Origin: Bacteriovoracaceae bacterium
GTDB taxonomy: Bacteria > Bdellovibrionota > Bacteriovoracia > Bacteriovoracales > Bacteriovoracaceae
Reading direction: 5' to 3'
NCBI GenBank assembly: GCA_947448095.1
Contig: CANFNN010000174.1
Coordinates: forward strand, 1-6,392
DNA: 6,392 nucleotides
Program-made: the position numbers and the translations under genes
Part shown: piece by piece, positions 1-5,766 of the stretch
How the letters are laid out: each line of letters opens with the position of its first letter
Position numbering within the stretch: position 1 is the first letter of the stretch
The notes under the pieces: model-generated
What the model saw: only the letters and a program-made list of their open reading frames with translations
The model's database searches: none
Told to the model about the DNA's origin: nothing

Positions 1-2
1 AG

Positions 3-359
3 GCTGGACTTAAGGGTACAGTTGCTCCAAAAGCTGAGAATGAGAGGGAAAAACTCTCCAAAAAGAAAATTACTGAGACTGTTTTACATCAAGAACAGCG
101 TAATTTTTGTGAAGAATGCAAGCAGGTACACCCGGATGTGGAGCTCTATTTCCATAATAATCCGACCACTGAAGCTGAATGGATCTGTGTAAAATGCGCC
201 GATCGCTTAAAAATTTCAGATATTTGCCGTCAGACAGCACAAAGTGATACCTCTATTAAAAAGATGTTCAGAAGAGAGCATGGGGCAACCCGTCCGGCTT
301 CAGACATCAAAGTCACTAAAACCAGCAAGCCCAAGGGCGATGCAAATGGAAATAGATAA
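3..359 (+). CDS. Partial zinc-ribbon-like protein (C-terminal 118 residues)
   Basis: The reading frame is open from the left edge with no stop, so this is the 3' part of a gene that starts outside the window. A GTG at 138 could be taken as a start, but it would discard the first cysteine pair, and there is no ribosome binding site before it. The visible part has a Lys/Glu-rich linker (about residues 8-32), then CEEC (residues 36-39) and CVKC (62-65), 22 residues apart, which is a likely four-cysteine zinc site. A basic, probably disordered tail rich in Lys, Thr and Pro ends the protein. The stop overlaps the next start by one base (TAATG), so the two are co-translated and may work together. 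I do not recognise the family. Binding of nucleic acid or a protein partner through the zinc ribbon is only an inference. Confidence 0.75.
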   Translation, partial: AGLKGTVAPKAENEREKLSKKKITETVLHQEQRNFCEECKQVHPDVELYFHNNPTTEAEWICVKCADRLKISDICRQTAQSDTSIKKMFRREHGATRPASDIKVTKTSKPKGDANGNR

Positions 360-847
360 TGTCAGTCTGTAAAACCTGCCGGAAACCAAAAGCTCCTTAT
401 ACTTGCGGAATTTGCGCTGAAAACAGTTGCAAGGCCTGCACCCATTTCCTCGGGGAAGAGAGCTTTTCGTTTCTTAAAGTGGTTCCAGAGGTCCTCAAAC
501 ACAATTATTACTGCACCCAATGCTTTGATGAACAGATCGCAGGGCCTCTGAATGAGTACAATGAGACCATGGAGAAAGCCAAAGACATCATTATTTACGG
601 AAAAGATCAAACTAGACTGACTAGGTATCTAAAACGCAAAGAAGACCCTTATCACGTCGAAAATTGCGTGGATAAAGAAGAAGCCGTACTCAGAATGGCT
701 TTTTTTGCGGCACAGGCCAATTTTAACTGCTTAATTGATGTAAATCTTGTTTCAAAAAAAGTTTTGACCGGTACTTACAAAAATACTGCATGGTCCGGCA
801 CTGGTGTTCCCATAACGATTGACCCAAATGCTATTCGGGGCCATTGA
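359..847 (+). CDS. Hypothetical protein with FYVE/RING-like eight-cysteine zinc finger
   Basis: This 162-residue protein starts at the ATG of a TAATG overlap with the upstream gene. There is only a weak TGGA before it, so translation is probably coupled. The first 55 residues hold four CxxC pairs (4/7, 16/19, 24/27, 52/55) in the pattern CX2CX8CX2CX4CX2CX24CX2C. This spacing resembles the cross-brace, two-zinc fold of FYVE, PHD and RING fingers, FYVE above all. An acidic and basic linker (about 57-98) leads to a C-terminal segment (about 100-157) with a helix-like stretch, EEAVLRMAFFAAQ (107-119), then beta-like strands and WSGTGVPI (145-152). That part vaguely recalls small YbjQ/UPF0145-like alpha/beta domains, but I cannot confirm it. 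No signal peptide or membrane segment is seen, so it is probably cytoplasmic. Function unknown; lipid or protein binding is speculation from the finger type. Confidence 0.85.
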   Translation: MSVCKTCRKPKAPYTCGICAENSCKACTHFLGEESFSFLKVVPEVLKHNYYCTQCFDEQIAGPLNEYNETMEKAKDIIIYGKDQTRLTRYLKRKEDPYHVENCVDKEEAVLRMAFFAAQANFNCLIDVNLVSKKVLTGTYKNTAWSGTGVPITIDPNAIRGH

Positions 848-870
848 TCCCAACTATCCAGAATAGTAAT

Positions 871-885
871 GGGGTGTAATACCCC
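871..885 (+). other. Short GC hairpin after the zinc-finger gene
   Basis: GGGGT and ACCCC form a 5-bp perfect stem around the loop GTAAT, 23 bases after the stop of the upstream gene. The following bases are TTCACG, not a T-run, so it is at best a weak or Rho-assisted terminator or an RNA-stabilising 3' hairpin. It is the only obvious structure between the two gene groups close to that stop. Confidence 0.3.
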
Positions 886-953
886 TTCACGCCTGCCTGA
901 GGAAGAAATTCTGACGGCACCCTAGTTGCAAGACAGTGCTTGTCTCTGATTCT

Positions 954-994
954 CGAGCACTCCCATTCGGCCAGAAGACTCATCCGTGTGCTCG
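954..994 (+). repeat. 7-bp inverted repeat in the doxX leader
   Basis: CGAGCAC at 954-960 is perfectly repeated in inverse as GTGCTCG at 988-994, with a 27-base loop. It ends 6 bases before the AAGGAGG ribosome binding site of the DoxX gene. A smaller stem, AGACA/TGTCT (931-935 and 941-945), lies just upstream. The 848-1010 leader therefore looks capable of folding, but I recognise no riboswitch class in it and find no convincing -10/-35 pair. Confidence 0.3.
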
Positions 995-999
995 CCAAC

Positions 1000-1006
1000 A
1001 AGGAGG
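1000..1006 (+). promoter_or_regulatory. Strong ribosome binding site deciding the DoxX start
   Basis: AAGGAGG lies four bases before the ATG at 1011. It decides the start: the frame is open further upstream to a GTG at 936, but the 25 extra residues that would add do not look like a membrane protein or signal and have no ribosome binding site. Confidence 0.85.
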
Positions 1007-1010
1007 ATTT

Positions 1011-1475
1011 ATGGCCACTGTCTCAACCCCAAGCACCCAAACCACATTCCATTTAAGAGATGCCAAGGTCAAAATCTGGGCCATTCCCCTCGGAAGATTC
1101 TGTTATTCCCTGCTCTTTATCGCTGCCGGACTCAATCATTTTAGTCCGGGCACTATCGACTACGCCGCTCAACAGGGTGTTCCGATGGCGAATATTTTAG
1201 TGCCCTTCTCCGGTCTTATGGCGGTAGTCGGTGGTCTGAGTATTCTTTTAGGTTATTACGCGAGAGTGGGTGCAGGTCTGATTATATTATTTTTAATTCC
1301 GGTCACCTATTCCATGCATCACTTTTGGACCATCACTGATCCGGCGATGTACCAAATGCAAATGGTGCAGTTTATGAAGAACTTGGCCCTTTTAGGGGGA
1401 GCAGTTCTGATTGCTTTTTACGGAGCGGGTTCAAAAAGCATAGACCTTATGCGACCAAAAAAGAATGTCACATGA
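1011..1475 (+). CDS. DoxX family membrane protein
   Basis: This 154-residue integral membrane protein has four predicted hydrophobic helices at about residues 22-44, 60-82, 84-103 and 121-140. The first helix contains the DoxX-type pattern GRFCYSLLFIAAGLNHF. It is followed by a short polar segment with YAAQQGVP, a glycine-rich second helix (GLMAVVGGLSILLGYYARVG), the MHHFW motif after helix 3, and MVQFMKNLALLGG leading into helix 4. Length and helix number fit the DoxX/YphA/YqjF-like family of small inner-membrane proteins. Their role is unsettled; some members are linked to quinone, thiol or oxidative-stress metabolism. The start is set by AAGGAGG at 1000-1006. Its stop overlaps the next start as ATGA, so it forms an operon with the small exported peptide. 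The exact biochemical role cannot be read from sequence. Confidence 0.93.
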   Translation: MATVSTPSTQTTFHLRDAKVKIWAIPLGRFCYSLLFIAAGLNHFSPGTIDYAAQQGVPMANILVPFSGLMAVVGGLSILLGYYARVGAGLIILFLIPVTYSMHHFWTITDPAMYQMQMVQFMKNLALLGGAVLIAFYGAGSKSIDLMRPKKNVT

Positions 1476-1681
1476 AAACTCGAATACTGGTTTTACTTTG
1501 TTTTTTTAGTAGTTTAGCAGAGGCGCAAGTGAAACCCAAAGCCCCAGTTGCTCAAAAGCAGCAGGAGAAAGTGAAAGTGGCCACGCCCAAAAAGCCTGAG
1601 CGCTATATCCAAGGGCCTTATGATCAGAAAGGGAATTACCGCTATACCCCAGCGGTAAGAAAACAAGACGAGCATTACTAG
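1472..1681 (+). CDS. Small exported Lys/Pro/Tyr-rich peptide
   Basis: This 69-residue protein begins at an ATG overlapping the DoxX stop (ATGA), so it is probably translated by coupling. Residues 1-18 form a typical Sec signal peptide: a Lys/Arg N-terminus, the hydrophobic stretch ILVLLCFFSSL, and an AEA cleavage site before Gln19. The only cysteine (10) lies inside the hydrophobic core without a lipobox, so a lipoprotein is unlikely. The predicted mature part (about 51 residues) is strongly basic, with many Lys, Pro and Gln and five Tyr (for example RYIQGPYDQ and NYRYTP). It looks disordered, apart from a possible short C-terminal module. I do not recognise the family. It may act in the periplasm next to the DoxX protein or bind an anionic surface; both are inference. 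Confidence 0.75.
   Translation: MKTRILVLLCFFSSLAEAQVKPKAPVAQKQQEKVKVATPKKPERYIQGPYDQKGNYRYTPAVRKQDEHY
1636..1658. repeat. 8-bp perfect hairpin inside the 3' end of the small peptide gene
   Basis: TTACCGCT (1636-1643) and AGCGGTAA (1651-1658) form a perfect 8-bp stem with a 7-base loop. It lies in the last codons of the exported peptide gene and, on the other strand, about 30 bases beyond the helicase stop. No T-run follows on either strand, so it is not a canonical intrinsic terminator. It could stall Rho-terminated transcripts or protect the helicase mRNA 3' end. Confidence 0.45.
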
Positions 1682-1706
1682 CAGGGCACTATTTTTTTTT
1701 CTTACC
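1654..1706. repeat. 10-bp inverted repeat bridging the convergent gene ends
   Basis: GGTAAGAAAA at 1654-1663 is the exact inverse complement of TTTTCTTACC at 1697-1706, with 33 bases between. The left arm lies in the end of the small peptide gene and the right arm in the last codons of the helicase gene. The left arm shares GGTAA with the hairpin at 1636-1658, so the two structures exclude each other. The T-run at 1692-1700 may contribute to termination of the plus-strand transcript, but no classical hairpin stands directly before it. Confidence 0.4.
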
Positions 1707-2996
1707 CTTGAAACCGGGGTGGGTCTTGGGTTTGGCCTCTCCCTCTTTCACCACTCGTTGTCTTTTTGAGTGATCAAGATATGAGGATTTCTCCTGACTT
1801 TTTCCAGGTGTGGGCGGAGTGACTTTGCGAATTGGCCCATCCATTAGCCATTTTCCAGGAGCTTCAGGAGTTCCGGTATAAGTTTCAGTCGGAAGTTTGA
1901 GTTTTATCAGGCGCAGGATGCGCTCGAGGATCGGCTTTTCACTGTCATCACAAAAAGAAATCGCTATTCCTTCTTTGCCCGCCCGACCAGTTCTCCCGAT
2001 TCGGTGGACATAGCTTTCAGCTTCTAGAGGTAATTCAAAATTAATGACGTGACTCACGCCTTGAACATCAATGCCTCGGGCCGCAATATCAGTGGCGATC
2101 AGAACCTTAAAACTTCCCACTTTAAAGTTATGGAGAGCTTTTTCCCGGTCTTGTTGGTCTTTATCGCCATGAAAAACCGTTGCGGGAATTCGGCTATGAA
2201 TCAAATATTCCCTGACTTTATCTGCCATATTTTTGGTTTTGGTGAAAACAATCACGAGTTCTGTGTCTTCTTCTTTGAGAATTTTCTTCAAAAGTTGAAA
2301 TTTATCGACTCTGCGACAAAAAATCACCCTCTGACTGATGCTTTCTACAGTGGCCGATTTCGGAGTGGCATCAATTCTTTTGGGGTTATTTAAAATATCA
2401 TAGGAAAGACCAGCAACATTATCCGGCATGGTGGCCGAAAAAAAGATGGTCTGTTTTTGTTCCGGAAGTTTTTCTACAATCAAATTGATGTCATCAATAA
2501 AGCCCATATCAAGCATACGGTCCGCTTCATCCAGAACAAAAATCTCGATTTTGCCTAGGCGAATGTGACCTTGCTCCATTAAATCCAAAAGTCTTCCAGG
2601 AGTGGCGACTAAAATATCCAGGCCATTTTTAAGTGCCCTGACCTGTTCAGCTTGTTTAATGCCACCAAAAAAAGCCCAACTTTTAATTCCCAGGCCTTTG
2701 CCATAAACTTCTAGACTCTTCAGAATTTGTGAAGCGAGCTCTCTAGTAGGAACAAGAATTAAGACCCGAGGCACACCCAAAGCTTCAGTAGCCGACTTCT
2801 TGGCCAGGTGCTGAAGGATAGGAAGTGAAAAAGCAGCAGTTTTCCCAGACCCCGTTTGGGCCACCCCTAAAAGGTCACTTCCAGTGAGCAAAACAGGTAT
2901 GGCCTGCTCTTGAATCGCGGTCGGAGTCTCGTAACCTTCATTTTTTAGGTTTTCTAGAATTGTTTCACTAAAACCCATTTCACTAAAATTGATCAT
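1689..2996 (-). CDS. rhlE: RhlE-like DEAD-box ATP-dependent RNA helicase
   Basis: This 435-residue superfamily 2 helicase unwinds or remodels RNA using ATP in the cytoplasm. All family motifs are intact: the Q motif around GYETPTAIQEQ (21-31), Walker A AQTGSGKT (46-53), PTREL (83-87), GG (111-112), TPGR (132-135), DEAD (156-159), SAT (187-189), VIVF (248-251), TDIAARGID (302-310) and HRIGRTGR (331-338). A basic tail (about 390-435, ending in GKKKK) follows the second RecA domain and probably binds RNA nonspecifically. Subfamily is judged from the RhlE-like core and short tail, without the DbpA or CsdA C-terminal domains, so the symbol is tentative. The start overlaps the tldE stop as ATGA and has only a weak ribosome site (GCAGG), which suggests translational coupling as the last gene of the operon. 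In other bacteria such helicases serve ribosome assembly or mRNA decay. Confidence 0.95.
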   Translation of the reverse strand: MINFSEMGFSETILENLKNEGYETPTAIQEQAIPVLLTGSDLLGVAQTGSGKTAAFSLPILQHLAKKSATEALGVPRVLILVPTRELASQILKSLEVYGKGLGIKSWAFFGGIKQAEQVRALKNGLDILVATPGRLLDLMEQGHIRLGKIEIFVLDEADRMLDMGFIDDINLIVEKLPEQKQTIFFSATMPDNVAGLSYDILNNPKRIDATPKSATVESISQRVIFCRRVDKFQLLKKILKEEDTELVIVFTKTKNMADKVREYLIHSRIPATVFHGDKDQQDREKALHNFKVGSFKVLIATDIAARGIDVQGVSHVINFELPLEAESYVHRIGRTGRAGKEGIAISFCDDSEKPILERILRLIKLKLPTETYTGTPEAPGKWLMDGPIRKVTPPTPGKSQEKSSYLDHSKRQRVVKEGEAKPKTHPGFKGKKKK

Positions 2997-4306
2997 GTGC
3001 CTGCAATTGAAAGATCGTTAAACATTAAGGGAACCGAGAAAAAGGACAAATCAGTGGAAGCTTCAATTTGATCCCCTACCACCTCAACATTCTTTAAAAG
3101 CTCTATGAGGTTACCGGATAAGGTGATGTTTCCAAAGGTCGTTGTCTTTTGACCGTTCTCCCATAAATAACCCTTAACGGCGACAGAAAAGTTCCCTGTC
3201 ACACGGTTGGCCCCTGAATGAAGACCATCCATTTGAATGACTTCCATATATTTTGGGGGACGCGGTTTTATGTTTTTGCCCAGGATGAGAAATTGAGTCC
3301 CAGACACATTGAGGGAACTGGAAGCTCCACGAGAAGCGTGACCCGTGGTCTCAGTTTTAAAATAATTAGCAGTCACCGAATTATGAAGGAGGGATTTCAA
3401 AACCCCGTCCTGAATAAGACTCAAGGGTCGTCTTTTAACTCCTTCACTATCGAACAGACTGGTACGAAATGATTGCGCATGCAAGGGTTGATCTTCCAAA
3501 GAGATATCTTTTGAGATCACTTGTTCACCTAGTTTTTCCGACCACGGATTGACTTTATCCATCGCTGATTTGGCGGAATAAAAATTAGAAAAACATTCCA
3601 TTAAGCTTTTGAGTGAATCACAAGAAAACTGCACATGGTATTTTCCCGTCGGCAATGTTTTGGCCTGAAGAATATTGCGCGCATGAAGAAGTGAAGTCTC
3701 TACAACTTTATTCCACTGCAGGTCTCCAAAAGTATGTGCCAGATTATAATCGTAATAAAGCGCCTTCTTACCTTGATCATCCAGTAAAGCAGATGAAGTG
3801 ATGGAATAAATTTTATCAGCGTAATTAGTCGAGCGCCCTGTTGAGCTTAGATAAAAAGATTGATATTCATTTTCTGAATAAGAGTTATACGGAACCGCCG
3901 AGACTCTTGAATCACGGGCCTTTACTTCTGATTCGAGCTCCAGAGCTTTTTTCGTTTTGAGAGAAATATCAGTTTCTGCTTCGGGGTAAGCAGCAATGTC
4001 AGAGAGATTTCCATTATGATCAATCATTTTCTCGTTAGGATTGGCCTCATTGCTCTGAGCATTTTGTAATGCCTGACGAACCATGAATTTGAGCGAATCT
4101 GAATCCAAGGCTTCAGTATAAGAAATTCCCACGGCACCGTCTTTAATCACCCGAACGCCTAGGATTTGCGAGCTAGATACTTTGTACTCAGAAATAGATC
4201 CATTTTGAGCACTCATTTTAAGAGACTTCGAAGTCGAAAGGATTAAATCACCTTCGGCTTTTGAAGCAGTGACATCATTCATCACTTGTTCCAGTATTTT
4301 TTTCAT
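2993..4306 (-). CDS. pmbA: TldE/PmbA, non-catalytic partner of the TldD peptidase
   Basis: This 437-residue protein belongs to the U62/PmbA family. In Escherichia coli TldD and TldE form a heterodimeric metalloprotease that cleaves unfolded peptides, matures microcin B17 and degrades CcdA. Typical features are the LIQDGVLKSLLHNSVTA segment (297-313) followed by TGHASR (321-326), TGNF (370-373) and the terminal region ITLSGNLIELLKNVEVVGD (394-412). The HExxxH metal site of TldD is absent, as expected for TldE. The N-terminal 200 residues match the variable alpha/beta half of the family; length is close to the usual 440-450. The start codon overlaps the tldD stop (ATGA) and has a good GGAGG inside the tldD end, 6 bases upstream. 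The stop overlaps the helicase start in the same way. Cytoplasmic; no signal peptide. Confidence 0.94.
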   Translation of the reverse strand: MKKILEQVMNDVTASKAEGDLILSTSKSLKMSAQNGSISEYKVSSSQILGVRVIKDGAVGISYTEALDSDSLKFMVRQALQNAQSNEANPNEKMIDHNGNLSDIAAYPEAETDISLKTKKALELESEVKARDSRVSAVPYNSYSENEYQSFYLSSTGRSTNYADKIYSITSSALLDDQGKKALYYDYNLAHTFGDLQWNKVVETSLLHARNILQAKTLPTGKYHVQFSCDSLKSLMECFSNFYSAKSAMDKVNPWSEKLGEQVISKDISLEDQPLHAQSFRTSLFDSEGVKRRPLSLIQDGVLKSLLHNSVTANYFKTETTGHASRGASSSLNVSGTQFLILGKNIKPRPPKYMEVIQMDGLHSGANRVTGNFSVAVKGYLWENGQKTTTFGNITLSGNLIELLKNVEVVGDQIEASTDLSFFSVPLMFNDLSIAGT

Positions 4307-5685
4307 GCTTCACCTCCAACCAGAATCTCATCGACCTTGATGCAAGGCTGCCCCACGGTAGTAGGAATAGAGCCACTGACAGAGCCGCACATCCCGGCCA
4401 TCAATTCCAGGTTATTACCAACCATCGAGATCTTCTTCATGACTTCGGGACCAGTCCCAATCAGGGTTGCCCCTTTAACTGGAGTGGTAATTTTTCCATC
4501 TTTAATTAAATAGGCTTCCTGGACAGAGAAATTAAATTCTCCCGTCGCTGGATTCACCGATCCGCCCCCCATCTTTTTGGCATAAAGACCATTCGGGACA
4601 CTGGCAATTAGTTCTTCCAAAGCAAAAGGGCCTTTTTCAATATAGGTATTTCTCATCCTTGAAGCAGGAGCAAATTTATAAGACTGACGGCGGGCAGAGC
4701 CAGTCCTTTTATGACCGGTTTTAATTTCACCCATTCGGTCAGAGATGAATCTTTTTAAAATACCATTTTGAATTAAGTTTGTTTTTTGCGTCGGCATCCC
4801 TTCATCATCAATGGATAAAGACCCCCATGACTCAGCAATTGTTCCATCATCCACTGCACTCAAAGCACTGTGAGCAATTTGTTCACCCATTTTATCCCAA
4901 AAGACGCTCGCCTTTTTTTCAACTGAAGTCGTTTCAAGCAAATGGCCACAGGCCTCATGAAAAATAACTCCGCCGAAACCATTATCGATAATGACCGGCA
5001 TCTTTCCGGCCGGACATGCAGGCGCATACAACATGGTGTTTGCCTGTTTGAGCAAAATTTCACAATTTTCTTCGGTATTGAGATTTTCAATAAATTCCCA
5101 ACCACCAATAGCACCAGGGCCAAAGCTTGATTCTGTTTGTAAATTTCCATCTTTCATCACAACCTGATGAAAAAGACGGATATAAGGTCTCTCTTCGGTA
5201 GCAACTAATCCGTCAGAATTATAAATTTCAATTAATTGTTTCTTTTTTGAATAATTAAGCATGACCTGCGAGACTTTTTTATCTGTCCGAAGTCGGTCAT
5301 CAATTTTTTTGAGAAAAGAAAGTTTATATTTAATATCAACTTCGCGGTCAGTAATAGTTGGAATTTTAGGATAAACGAGTTTTTCAAAATTTAGCGGTGC
5401 CGCTATTTTAGCGCCTTTGCCAATTCTTGAACCGAGCAATGTGGTGATCCGAAGTAATTCTTCCCGATCAGTCGAGTTAGTAAAACCATACAGAGCTTGT
5501 TCTCCATAAATTAGGCGAATACCAATTCCAAAAATAATTCCAGATTGAGTGTCCTCAGCGCGAGAATTCTTGAAAATAAAGCCTTCATTCTGAGTTCTTT
5601 CAATGAAAACTTCGACAAAATCGGCCCCCATGGAAAGGCCGTGAAAAATAACATCCTGAGCAATAGAAGATTGAAGTAATTGCAT
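4303..5685 (-). CDS. tldD: TldD metallopeptidase, catalytic subunit
   Basis: This 460-residue protein is the metal-bearing subunit of the TldD/TldE peptidase. The HExxxH motif is HEACGH (243-248), within DNGFGGVIFHEACGHLLE. The C-terminal GMCG (431-434) supplies Cys433, equivalent to the third metal ligand described for E. coli TldD, followed by the family signature VGQPCIKVDEILVGG (444-458). Other family blocks are SIDDEGMPTQ (291-300), the FISDRMG segment (313-319), TGSARRQSY (328-336) and RMRNTYIEKG (343-352). The length is slightly below the E. coli 481. The start at 5685 is preceded by AGGGG (5691-5695) with a 5-base spacer and by an extended -10 box. It is the first gene of a three-gene overlapping operon with tldE and the helicase. 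Its natural substrates here are unknown; no RiPP or toxin-antitoxin gene lies in the window. Confidence 0.96.
   Translation of the reverse strand: MQLLQSSIAQDVIFHGLSMGADFVEVFIERTQNEGFIFKNSRAEDTQSGIIFGIGIRLIYGEQALYGFTNSTDREELLRITTLLGSRIGKGAKIAAPLNFEKLVYPKIPTITDREVDIKYKLSFLKKIDDRLRTDKKVSQVMLNYSKKKQLIEIYNSDGLVATEERPYIRLFHQVVMKDGNLQTESSFGPGAIGGWEFIENLNTEENCEILLKQANTMLYAPACPAGKMPVIIDNGFGGVIFHEACGHLLETTSVEKKASVFWDKMGEQIAHSALSAVDDGTIAESWGSLSIDDEGMPTQKTNLIQNGILKRFISDRMGEIKTGHKRTGSARRQSYKFAPASRMRNTYIEKGPFALEELIASVPNGLYAKKMGGGSVNPATGEFNFSVQEAYLIKDGKITTPVKGATLIGTGPEVMKKISMVGNNLELMAGMCGSVSGSIPTTVGQPCIKVDEILVGGEA
4313..4317 (-). promoter_or_regulatory. Ribosome binding site of tldE inside the tldD 3' end
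   Basis: GGAGG on the minus strand, formed by the Gly-Gly codons near the tldD C-terminus, sits 6 bases before the tldE ATG. It supports the start at 4306 and independent initiation in addition to ATGA coupling, which would help give near-equal amounts of the two subunits. Confidence 0.75.
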
Positions 5686-5704
5686 AATTTCCCCTTAAGG
5701 AAAA

Positions 5705-5713
5705 ATTATAGCA
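5705..5713 (-). promoter_or_regulatory. Extended -10 promoter of the tldD-tldE-helicase operon
   Basis: The minus strand reads TGC-TATAAT, a perfect sigma-70 -10 hexamer (5710-5705) with an upstream TGn extension. The -35 area is a T-rich stretch (about 5728-5734, TTTTTC/TTTTCT) without a good TTGACA, as allowed for extended -10 promoters. A start near 5698 would leave a leader of only about a dozen bases containing the ribosome site AAGGGG (5691-5696). The -35 area coincides with the T-run of the SWIB terminator. Confidence 0.65.
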
Positions 5714-5730
5714 TGTTTAGAAAAATGAGA

Positions 5731-5755
5731 AAAAAAAAGGGTCCTTTCGGACCCT
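5731..5755 (-). terminator. Rho-independent terminator of the SWIB gene
   Basis: On the minus strand AGGGTCC-GAAA-GGACCCT forms a 7-bp stem (5755-5738) capped by a GNRA-type GAAA tetraloop, directly followed by eight T (5738-5731). It begins 11 bases past the SWIB stop codon. On the plus strand it is also followed by TATTTTT, but no plus-strand gene needs it, and the GNRA loop exists only in the minus-strand RNA. Confidence 0.9.
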
Positions 5756-5766
5756 ATTTTTAGTGA

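Noticed and set aside
362..610. Minus-strand ORF of 82 codons opposite the zinc-finger gene
   Set aside because: It is the shadow of a well-supported cysteine-rich coding frame and has no recognisable domain.
936..1010. N-terminal extension of the DoxX protein from a GTG at 936
   Set aside because: The 25 extra residues look random, there is no ribosome site before 936, and AAGGAGG stands right before the ATG at 1011.
848..1010. Known riboswitch in the doxX leader
   Set aside because: Compared by eye with TPP, c-di-GMP, fluoride and guanidine conserved cores, and none fits.
1472..1681. Small peptide as a RiPP or microcin precursor for TldD/TldE
   Set aside because: It has an ordinary Sec signal peptide and a Lys/Pro-rich mature part without a Cys/Ser/Gly-rich core, lies on the other strand, and no modification enzymes are present.
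2049..2393. Plus-strand ORF of 114 codons inside the helicase gene
   Set aside because: It lies opposite intact helicase motifs, has no recognisable domain, and fits a chance shadow frame.
4860..5150. Second minus-strand frame of 96 codons inside tldD
   Set aside because: It is an alternative frame within the conserved TldD catalytic region, including HEACGH in the true frame.
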